Positions 53,464 to 60,782 of a stretch of DNA of 60,782 nucleotides are shown piece by piece. Below the pieces are notes generated by a model. The model was not told where the DNA came from. It made no database searches and was given only the letters and a program-made list of their open reading frames with translations. Location of the stretch: NCBI GenBank assembly GCA_045123185.1, contig JBGVIL010000205.1:1-60782 (forward strand), given 5' to 3'. The translations under genes and the position numbers were made by a program. Origin of the DNA: UBA1231 sp045123185 (lineage in GTDB: Bacteria; Bacillota_I; Bacilli_A; ML615J-28; CAG-313). Each line of letters begins with the position of its first letter. Position 1 is the stretch's first letter.

Positions 53464-54000
53464 ATGTTAACTATAACAATCCCAGAACAGGAATTGTTTA
53501 ATGAAGCTACAAATGAGTTTGTTTCAATAAAATCAAAAACGATTCAATTGGAACATTCTCTTGTCTCTATATCTAAGTGGGAGTCAAAATGGAATAAACC
53601 ATTCCTTTCAAAAGATGAAAAGACAATAGAACAAACATTAGATTATATTCAATGTATGACTATTACTCAGAACATCGATCCAATGGTTTATAGGTTTTTG
53701 ACAGATGAGAATATCAGGGATATTAATGATTATATAGATGCACCCATGACAGCAACAACATTTTCTGATAAAGGATCTACTAGTAGAGAAATAATAACAT
53801 CCGAAGTTATATATTATTGGATGATTTCATTAAATATTCCAATGGAATGCCAAAAATGGCATCTAAATCGTTTGTTAACTTTAATAAGAGTATGTAATGT
53901 TAAAAACGCTCCGGCTAAAAAGATGAGTAGAAAAGAAATTATGAACAGAAATGCTGCTCTTAATGCTGCTCGTCGTAAGAAACTAAATTCGAAAGGATAG
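53464..54000 (+). CDS. Second tail assembly chaperone-like protein
   Basis: A 178-residue protein. PEQELFNEATNEFVSIKSKT, IQLEHSLVSISKWESKWNKP and NIPMECQKWHLNRLLTLIRV match a conserved protein between the chaperone and tape measure genes of Firmicutes phages, equivalent to the T product of lambda's G/GT. The C-terminus is basic. Confidence 0.75.
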   Translation: MLTITIPEQELFNEATNEFVSIKSKTIQLEHSLVSISKWESKWNKPFLSKDEKTIEQTLDYIQCMTITQNIDPMVYRFLTDENIRDINDYIDAPMTATTFSDKGSTSREIITSEVIYYWMISLNIPMECQKWHLNRLLTLIRVCNVKNAPAKKMSRKEIMNRNAALNAARRKKLNSKG

Positions 54001-54010
54001 TAGGAGTAAT

Positions 54011-54388
54011 ATGATATCAATTAGTCAAAAGGGCGATTTTTCCAAGTTAACTGGGTTCTTGGAAAGAATGAAAAATGTTATAAAAATCGGAGACCTTGAT
54101 AAATATGGTCGTGAAGGTGTAGCGGCTCTTTCGGCAGCAACTCCTAAAGAATCCGGTTTAACAGCAAATTCATGGTATTATGAAATAGAAAGATCTAAAG
54201 ATTCTGTATCTATATCATTTCATAATTCCAATATAAATAAAGGAGTTCCAATAGCTATAATATTACAATATGGTCATGGAACTAGAAATGGTGGTTATGT
54301 AGAAGGAATAGATTATATAAACCCAGCTATACAACCATTATTTAATAAAATAGCAGAAGATGCATGGGAGGAGGTTACTAAATCATGA
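54011..54388 (+). CDS. HK97 gp10-like protein
   Basis: A 125-residue protein. LERMKNVIKIGDLDKYGREG, VAALSAATPKESGLTANSWY and VPIAIILQYGHGTRNGGYVE are the signature of the HK97 gp10 family (minor tail or head-tail completion protein). It is unusual in lying right before the tape measure gene, and its stop overlaps that start (ATGA). Confidence 0.8.
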   Translation: MISISQKGDFSKLTGFLERMKNVIKIGDLDKYGREGVAALSAATPKESGLTANSWYYEIERSKDSVSISFHNSNINKGVPIAIILQYGHGTRNGGYVEGIDYINPAIQPLFNKIAEDAWEEVTKS

Positions 54389-57300
54389 GTAAAACAATAG
54401 ATGAAAAAGTTGTTCAGATGAAATTTGATAATGGTCAGTTTGAACGTAATGTTGCTAAGAGTATGCAAACTTTAGATTCATTAAAATTCAAATTAAAGAC
54501 CATGGATTTTAGAAAGAGTGCAGCTGATCTTGAAAATATAGGAAATGCTGCAAAGAAAATTGATATGTCTGGATTATCTCAAGGTATTGAAACAGTCCAT
54601 GCCAAATTCTCTGCTTTACAGGTTATAGGTGTTACAGCATTATCTAATATAACCAATTCAGCAGTAAATGCTGGTAAAAGAATAGTTGCTTCATTAGGAG
54701 ATTCGTTAATTAATGGAGGTCGTAATAGAGCACAAAAAATCAAAGATGCTAAATTCCAAATGGAAGGTTTACTTGGAAGTGAAGAGTATGCTAAACAATG
54801 GAATAGAATTGATCAAAGTATAAATCATGCTGTTGCAGATACTGCATATGGTTATGATTCAGCTGCTAGAGCTGCATCTCAATTTCTAGCTTCAAATGTT
54901 AAAGTCGGAGACCAGATGGATAGATCTTTAAGGGCTATATCTGGTGTCGCAGCTATGACTAATAGTACTTATGATGATATTGCTAATGTATTTACTAGAG
55001 TAGCAGGTCAAGGTCGTGTAATGGCTGTGGATTTAAATTCTTTAGCTTCTAGAGGTTTAAATGCAGCAGCTGTATTAGGTAAATCACTTAATAAATCCGA
55101 GAGTGAAATACGTGATATGGTATCTAAAGGAAAGATATCTTTCCAAGATTTTGCAGATGCTATGGATAATGCATTTGGTGAACATGCTAAAAAAGGTAAT
55201 GAAACATTCCAAGGTGCATTAGCAAATATGAAAGCAGCTATGTCAAGAATAGGTGCTAAAGTTTGGGATCCATTATTAGATAATCAAAGAGACGTATTTA
55301 ATCAAGCAAGATTATTAATTAATGATTTAAATAAAAATTATTTAAATGGTCCTATAGATTCATTAAATAGTAAATTGACAAATATATTTCAAGGTCTAGT
55401 AAAATTCTTTGAACTAGGTGGAGTTAAAAATATATTATTGGGTATAGGAAATACTTTATCTTTTATATCTTCTGTAATTAAACCAGTTAAAGATGCTTTT
55501 AAAGAAATATTTCCACCAAAATCAGTTGAAACTTTAGTCGAATATACTAAACAATTTAGAGAATTAACTGCTGGATTTAAATTAAGTGAAAAGACAGCAA
55601 CTAATTTAAAGAATACATTCAAAGGTGTATTTTCTGTATTAAATACTGGTATATCTTTGATAAGTTCTCTTGTTAGAGGATTTGGACAGATATTGAGTAA
55701 TCTTACAGGAATACCTGGAGGTATATTAGGAATTACAGGTGCTTTAGGTGCTTGGGTCACAAGACTATCTGAAGCAATTAAGCAGTCTAATATATTTAAT
55801 AATGTAATACAGGGATTAGTAAATATATTTGAAGGGTTCTCTAATAAATTTAAAGAATTTACAAAACATTTCAATGTATTTGAAGGACCTGTAAATGGTA
55901 TAAAAAGAGTATTTACTACATTAGGAAAGATATTACAAGAATTCACTAAAATGTTAGGTGAAGCATTAAGAACTGGTGATATTAAAGCTGCTCTTGATGT
56001 ATTTAATACTGGAGTATTTAGTGGAATAATATTAAATATTAAAAATGTAACAAAAACATTAGATTTATTCTTCAGAAAAGCAAATGCTAAAAGTGTTACT
56101 GGTAATTTAGCTTTAATTATTGGTAGTTTAAAAGATAATTTATATGCTCTACAATTTACAATTAAAGCTGATGCTTTAATGAAAATAGCTAAAGCTATAG
56201 CAATATTAGCTGGTTCACTATTCGTGTTATCACTTATTAAACCAGAACGTCTAGGTTCGGCTTTAGTTGGTATGGGTATATTAATAACTGAAATGGTTGT
56301 AGCTCTAAAACAATTAGAGAAGATGACTAGTCATTCTTTTAAAGATTTAGCAAAAATGTCTTTATTAGGATCAACTATAAGATCGTTAGCTAGTTCATTA
56401 TTGATATTATCTGTAGCATTGCGTATACTTGGATCTATGGATATTAAACAGATGGGTATAGCATTAGTTGGTATGGCTGCAGGTCTTAAAATATTGTGTG
56501 TAACATTAAAAGACATGAGTAAATACTATGCTGATCTTACGATGTCTGCGAAAGCTATAAGAAAGTTAGCAACCAGTCTAGTTGTTCTTGCAGTTGCATT
56601 AAAGATTATGGGTACCATGGATATTAAACAGATGGGTGTAGCATTACTTGGTATGACTACTGGATTGATATTTATGACTAAAGCTATTCAAAAGATGCCT
56701 ACATATAAAAAGGGTGAAGACAAGATAGCTAGTATGTTAAAAATAGCATTCTCATTGATATTGTTAAGTGCAGCATTAAAGATGTTAGCTAGTATAGGAT
56801 GGCCAAACATATTAATAGCACTTGGTGCTATGGGTGGAGCTTTAGCTATATTAGTTGGATTTGTATATGCATTACCAAAAGATTTGAAACAATTAAATGC
56901 TAAGGTAAATGCCTTAAATATGATGGCATTAGGTCTTGGATTCTTAGGTTTTATATTAAAAGATTTAGGAAAAATGTCATGGGAACAAGTCAAAACTTCA
57001 TTAGTTGCTATGGGTGGTGCATTAGCAGAAATATTGATATTTACTAAATTATTGAGTGCTAAAGGTGGATCATTACAAGGTATGTCTGCAATGATCGGAC
57101 TCGCTACTGGTATATTGATATTAGCTACTGCAATGAAATTATTAGCTACATTAAATGTTGGAGGACTTATAATAAGTTTAGTAGCATTAGGTGGAGCATT
57201 TGTTATTGTTGGTGTAGCCGCTAAATTATTAGGTGGTGCAGTTCCTGTTATATTAGCAGTCTCAGCAGCTATAGCTTTATTTGGTGCTGGTATGTGGATG

Positions 57301-60300
57301 TTTAGTGCTGGAGTATTAAAACTTGCAGCTGGTATTGCCGCATTAGCCGCAGCTTTGACTGGTGGTGTTACTACTATTGTCGCTGGAATTCAAGCTATAA
57401 TATTAGGTGTAGCCCAATTAGTACCAGAATTAATAAAAATATTTGGTGAATCAATTGTAACATTATGTAAAGTTATAATGACATCTGCTCCTATGATTGG
57501 AGAGACAATTCTTGTAGTAATACATGAATCACTTAAATCGTTAGTTGCACATGGACCAGAAATTGTTGCATTATTGTTCCAGTTTGTAATCGGCATATTA
57601 CATGAATTAAAGAATTATATTCCAGAATTTATAGTCGCTGCTATGGAAGTTGTTGATGCCTTATTCAAAGGTATTGTAATGGGATTGAAAGAAATAGATC
57701 CTTCTAAAGTGTTACCTGCTGTATTAGCCATAGGTGCATTAACTGGTATATTTATTGCTCTTGCAACATTGTCACATATGGTACCACAAGCTATGCTTGG
57801 AGTATTAGGATTTGGAGCATTAGTTGTAGAGTTAGCAGCAGTATTAGCTGCAGTTGGTGCTTTATCTAAAATACCAGGAATAAAAGAGATAATAGCTGAT
57901 GGAGGTAATTTCTTACAAATTATTGGCACTGCTATTGGTCAATTTATTGGCGGTCTTTATGGAGGAGTAGCTAAAGGATTCTCTGCATCTATGCCAGATA
58001 TTGGTAAGAACTTGTCAGAATTCATGACAAATCTTCAACCATTTATTAATGGATGCCGTGTGATAGATAAATCAGTGTTGACTGGTGTTACTATATTAAC
58101 AGCGGCTATATTAGAGATAACAGCTGCAAATCTATATGCTAACATATGTAAATTCTTAACACTAGGTTCTTCATTTGGTGATCTAGGTACAGAATTATCT
58201 GAATTTATGAATAATGCAAAAGACTTTATAGATGGATCTCAAAGATTAAAACCAGAATCAATGAAAGGATTTTCTATATTAGCTGACACTATTGTTAAAA
58301 TCACAGCCGCCGGATTCTTAGACTCTATAACTAAATGGTTAAGTGGTCAATCTTCTTTATCTACTTTTGCTACTGAATTAGTAGTATTTGGTAAAGGATT
58401 AAAAGAATTCTCTTCAACTGTTGACGGTATAAATAGTGGTGCTATAATTGAAGCTGCTAGAGCTGCAGATGGTTTAGTTGAGCTATCAAATAAAGTACCT
58501 AATAGAGGTGGTCTAGAACAATTCTTTGGTGGTAAGAAATCATTAGAGATATTTGGTGGAGAGCTTAAAGCATTTGGAGAAGGAATCAAACAATTCTCTG
58601 ATGCTATAGCTGGAATTAATGTAGAAAATATAGACAAAGCTATCGGTTCAGCTGATAAATTAATAGAACTATCTAACAAAGTTCCAAATCGTAAAGGTAT
58701 GGGACAATGGTTCAGTGGAAAGAAATCACTTAAAGTATTTGGTGGTGAACTTGAAGCATTTGCTGATGGTTTAAAAGCTTTCTCTGATAAAGTTGCAGGA
58801 TTAGATTTAAAGAATATGACTTATGCTACTAAAGCAGCAGATGTGTTAATAGATCTATGTAATAAAGTACCTAATAGAGCTGGTATGGCTCAATGGTTCA
58901 CTGGTAAACAATCACTTGAATTATTTGGTGGTGAATTAGAGGCATTCGGAAAAGGTGTTAAATCTTTCTCTAATGAAGTTAAAGATTTAGATTCTTCAAG
59001 TATTAGTAACGCTATTGAGGCAGCTGATAAATTAATACAATTAACTCATAAGGTACCTAATAGAGCTGGTATGGCTCAATGGTTCACTGGTAAACAATCA
59101 CTTGAATTATTCGGTGGTGAACTTAAAGCTTTTGGTACCGGAATTAAAGATTTCGGAGAAGAGATCAAGGATGTTAATGTAGAGAATATTGGTAAAGCAA
59201 CTAGTGCTGCAAAAGGATTAGCTGAATTGACTAATATTCTTCCAAATCGTCAAGGTATGGCTCAATGGTTCACTGGTAAACAATCAGTAGCAGTATTTGG
59301 TAAGGAATTAAAAACTTTCGGTACTGGTATTAAGGATTTCTGTAATGAAGTAAAAGACGTCAAAATGGAAAATACTACTGATGTTGTTAATGCTGTAAAA
59401 ACATTAGCTGAGGCAGCTGGTGCATTGCCTGAAGTAAAAGGTAAAGAACTAGAGAAGAGAGCTAAAGGTTTTGGAGAAGGAATTAGTCATATTGCTAATG
59501 GATTTAAATCTTTCTTTGAAAAATTAAATGGATGCAATTTCAATATAGAAACAATAAATTCAGCAGTTAATGGAGTTAAGACATTATCTGAAGTATTTAA
59601 CAATCTTCCAGATAAAGATGGAGGAAAGATTGAAAACAGAGGATGGGGTCTTGGTGTTGCTATGGATCATTTCGCTAATGGAATGAGTAGTTTTGTTAAT
59701 AAGATGAATGGAACAAGTTTAGATTCTAATTTTATTACAAATGTGGCAAATTCTATTAAGACTATGGCTGAAGCAGTTAATACATTACCAGATAAAGATG
59801 GTGGTAAAATAGAGAATCGTGCTTGGGGTCTTGGAGAAGCTATGAAACATTTTGGTAATGGCTTTGGCGAATTAATTGGAAAACTTGGTGATTCATTTAA
59901 TTCAGAGAAGATAACAAGTATCGCTGGATCTATTAAAACTATGGCTGAAGCTGTAAATACACTACCTGACAAAGATGGTGGTAAGATTGAAAATAGAGCT
60001 TGGGGTCTTGGAGAAGCTATTAAACATTTTAGCAATGGATTAAAGACTTTAGACTTAGGCGAATTTGATGCTGAAAAAGCTAAATCTGCTGCTGATGTAG
60101 TAAAAACATTTGCAGATGTATTTCCTTCATTACCAGATAAAGATGGCGGTAAGATTGAAAACAGAGCTTGGGGTATGGGTTGTGCTATTGGTCATTATGC
60201 TAATGGATTAAAACAACTTGATCTTTCAAACTTTGATTCTGAGAAAGCTAAAATTGCAGCTGAAGTTGTAAAAAACTTTGCTGATACATTTAATAGTCTT

Positions 60301-60782
60301 CCTGATAAAGATGGTGGTAAGATTGAAAATAGAGCTTGGGGTATGGGTTGTGCTATTGGTCATTTTGCTAATGGTATAAAACAACTTGACTTAAGTAATT
60401 TTGATTCTGAGAAAGCTAAAGTAGCAGCTGATATTGTTAGACACTTTGCTGATACATTTAATAGTCTTCCTGATAAAGATGGAGGAACTATTGAAAACAG
60501 AGCTTGGGGTCTAGGAGAAGCTATTAAACATTATGCTAATGGATTGAAGGCTTTCTGTGAAACAATATCTGAATCAGCTTTTGATAAAGTACAGGATGCT
60601 ATCAATTATATTAAACAGTTTGCTGATATTACTCCAAATATACCGGATAATGCTGGTGCTAAATTAAGTGGATTTGCCGAAGGTATAAATCAATTAGCTC
60701 CAAAATTTGGAGAATTTATAAAGAGTTTAAATGGTATAGATTTTACAAATGTTGATACTTCATTTGCTAATATAAAAAAACT
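54385..60782 (+). CDS. Tape measure protein, N-terminal and central part (continues at base 2)
   Basis: Starts at ATG in the ATGA overlap with the gp10-like gene and is open to the end of the window, joining base 2. The N-terminal region (NVAKSMQTLDSLKFKLKTMD; TAYGYDSAARAASQFLASNV; FQDFADAMDNAFGEHAKKGN) is the tape measure N-terminal domain. Residues about 600-1170 hold many hydrophobic segments. Two tandem families follow. Family I is VPNRxGMxQWFxGKxSL, five copies exactly 186 bases apart from 58495. Family II is PDKDGGKIENRAWG, seven copies 168-180 bases apart from 59608, the last diverged. All CGG trinucleotides here are out of frame. The joined protein of about 2449 residues predicts a tail of roughly 350 nm (0.15 nm per residue). 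Confidence 0.93.
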   Translation, partial: MSKTIDEKVVQMKFDNGQFERNVAKSMQTLDSLKFKLKTMDFRKSAADLENIGNAAKKIDMSGLSQGIETVHAKFSALQVIGVTALSNITNSAVNAGKRIVASLGDSLINGGRNRAQKIKDAKFQMEGLLGSEEYAKQWNRIDQSINHAVADTAYGYDSAARAASQFLASNVKVGDQMDRSLRAISGVAAMTNSTYDDIANVFTRVAGQGRVMAVDLNSLASRGLNAAAVLGKSLNKSESEIRDMVSKGKISFQDFADAMDNAFGEHAKKGNETFQGALANMKAAMSRIGAKVWDPLLDNQRDVFNQARLLINDLNKNYLNGPIDSLNSKLTNIFQGLVKFFELGGVKNILLGIGNTLSFISSVIKPVKDAFKEIFPPKSVETLVEYTKQFRELTAGFKLSEKTATNLKNTFKGVFSVLNTGISLISSLVRGFGQILSNLTGIPGGILGITGALGAWVTRLSEAIKQSNIFNNVIQGLVNIFEGFSNKFKEFTKHFNVFEGPVNGIKRVFTTLGKILQEFTKMLGEALRTGDIKAALDVFNTGVFSGIILNIKNVTKTLDLFFRKANAKSVTGNLALIIGSLKDNLYALQFTIKADALMKIAKAIAILAGSLFVLSLIKPERLGSALVGMGILITEMVVALKQLEKMTSHSFKDLAKMSLLGSTIRSLASSLLILSVALRILGSMDIKQMGIALVGMAAGLKILCVTLKDMSKYYADLTMSAKAIRKLATSLVVLAVALKIMGTMDIKQMGVALLGMTTGLIFMTKAIQKMPTYKKGEDKIASMLKIAFSLILLSAALKMLASIGWPNILIALGAMGGALAILVGFVYALPKDLKQLNAKVNALNMMALGLGFLGFILKDLGKMSWEQVKTSLVAMGGALAEILIFTKLLSAKGGSLQGMSAMIGLATGILILATAMKLLATLNVGGLIISLVALGGAFVIVGVAAKLLGGAVPVILAVSAAIALFGAGMWMFSAGVLKLAAGIAALAAALTGGVTTIVAGIQAIILGVAQLVPELIKIFGESIVTLCKVIMTSAPMIGETILVVIHESLKSLVAHGPEIVALLFQFVIGILHELKNYIPEFIVAAMEVVDALFKGIVMGLKEIDPSKVLPAVLAIGALTGIFIALATLSHMVPQAMLGVLGFGALVVELAAVLAAVGALSKIPGIKEIIADGGNFLQIIGTAIGQFIGGLYGGVAKGFSASMPDIGKNLSEFMTNLQPFINGCRVIDKSVLTGVTILTAAILEITAANLYANICKFLTLGSSFGDLGTELSEFMNNAKDFIDGSQRLKPESMKGFSILADTIVKITAAGFLDSITKWLSGQSSLSTFATELVVFGKGLKEFSSTVDGINSGAIIEAARAADGLVELSNKVPNRGGLEQFFGGKKSLEIFGGELKAFGEGIKQFSDAIAGINVENIDKAIGSADKLIELSNKVPNRKGMGQWFSGKKSLKVFGGELEAFADGLKAFSDKVAGLDLKNMTYATKAADVLIDLCNKVPNRAGMAQWFTGKQSLELFGGELEAFGKGVKSFSNEVKDLDSSSISNAIEAADKLIQLTHKVPNRAGMAQWFTGKQSLELFGGELKAFGTGIKDFGEEIKDVNVENIGKATSAAKGLAELTNILPNRQGMAQWFTGKQSVAVFGKELKTFGTGIKDFCNEVKDVKMENTTDVVNAVKTLAEAAGALPEVKGKELEKRAKGFGEGISHIANGFKSFFEKLNGCNFNIETINSAVNGVKTLSEVFNNLPDKDGGKIENRGWGLGVAMDHFANGMSSFVNKMNGTSLDSNFITNVANSIKTMAEAVNTLPDKDGGKIENRAWGLGEAMKHFGNGFGELIGKLGDSFNSEKITSIAGSIKTMAEAVNTLPDKDGGKIENRAWGLGEAIKHFSNGLKTLDLGEFDAEKAKSAADVVKTFADVFPSLPDKDGGKIENRAWGMGCAIGHYANGLKQLDLSNFDSEKAKIAAEVVKNFADTFNSLPDKDGGKIENRAWGMGCAIGHFANGIKQLDLSNFDSEKAKVAADIVRHFADTFNSLPDKDGGTIENRAWGLGEAIKHYANGLKAFCETISESAFDKVQDAINYIKQFADITPNIPDNAGAKLSGFAEGINQLAPKFGEFIKSLNGIDFTNVDTSFANIKK
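60642..60782. repeat. Terminal direct repeat, copy 2 (circular overlap)
   Basis: Identical to bases 1-141. See the first copy; remove one copy to close the circle. Confidence 0.95.

Noticed and set aside
54385..60782. Several long open frames on the minus strand opposite the tape measure and the capsid
   Set aside because: They mirror the codon bias of the + strand gene, lack ribosome binding sites and would code compositionally odd proteins.

Overview
The window is an essentially complete genome of an AT-rich tailed phage with siphovirus morphology. Bases 1-141 recur exactly at 60642-60782, and the tape-measure gene runs off the right end and continues in frame at the left end. I read it as a circular (or circularly permuted) molecule of about 60,641 bp, linearised inside the tape-measure gene. 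Every gene I accept is on the + strand, nearly all with strong AGGAGG-type ribosome binding sites. TAA, TAG and TGA all act as stops. I found no tRNA gene and no integrase. The lysin (GH25 plus LysM), phi-LC3-like holin and base composition point to a low-GC Gram-positive (Firmicutes/Bacilli-Clostridia type) host, probably an uncultured gut bacterium; the host is inference.

Layout. 54385-60782 and 1-1093: tape measure. 1096-4762: LysM/FnIII distal tail protein and a baseplate/hub-like protein. 4778-11674: tail fibre and adhesin genes, with collagen-like and InlB-type repeats and an invertible collar-fibre cassette. 11701-13897: a small DUF3850-like gene, then XhlA-like protein, holin and lysin. 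14121-21891: many small membrane or unknown genes, each cluster with its own copy of an unusual promoter. 22122-26766: a helicase-primase-family B polymerase fusion and an SSB-like protein. 26906-39906: small accessory genes with a SNF2/DEAD helicase, sigma factor, two HAD proteins, a DUF4406 protein, an XRE regulator and two PD-(D/E)XK nucleases. 39910-42915: a 1001-residue protein with the DFDGD signature of double-psi beta-barrel RNA polymerases. 43205-43500: a structured non-coding region. 43501-54388: packaging and head module (small-terminase-like, HNH, terminase, portal, protease-capsid fusion, connectors, tail tube, chaperones).

The outstanding observation is a genome-wide decoding rule. 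I scanned every CGG on the + strand. Inside genes it occurs in the reading frame at only nine places: 9443, 10804, 10904, 22227, 29747, 36536, 37875, 39630 and 47279. At eight of these the gene is cut by a frameshift, and it is restored exactly by skipping the C and reading the next GGN as glycine. The ninth lies near a gene end where both frames are open. No CGG is needed as an ordinary arginine codon anywhere. Two sites have paralogues inside this genome that carry an ordinary glycine codon at the same place. The affected genes include the replicase, a helicase, a nuclease, a head-module protein and two tail adhesins. The simplest readings are an unassigned CGG codon giving obligatory +1 frameshifting, or CGGN read as a quadruplet. 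It resembles the AGG frameshifting known in Perkinsus mitochondria, but I know of no phage example.

How the parts may work together (inference). A host-type -10 promoter with a conserved CGC-N7-ACA box drives the small early genes. The phage sigma factor and the DFDGD polymerase may take over transcription later. The fusion replicase, SSB, helicase and nucleases copy and process DNA. Terminase and HNH package it. The invertible fibre cassette and a (GA)n tract would vary adhesion.
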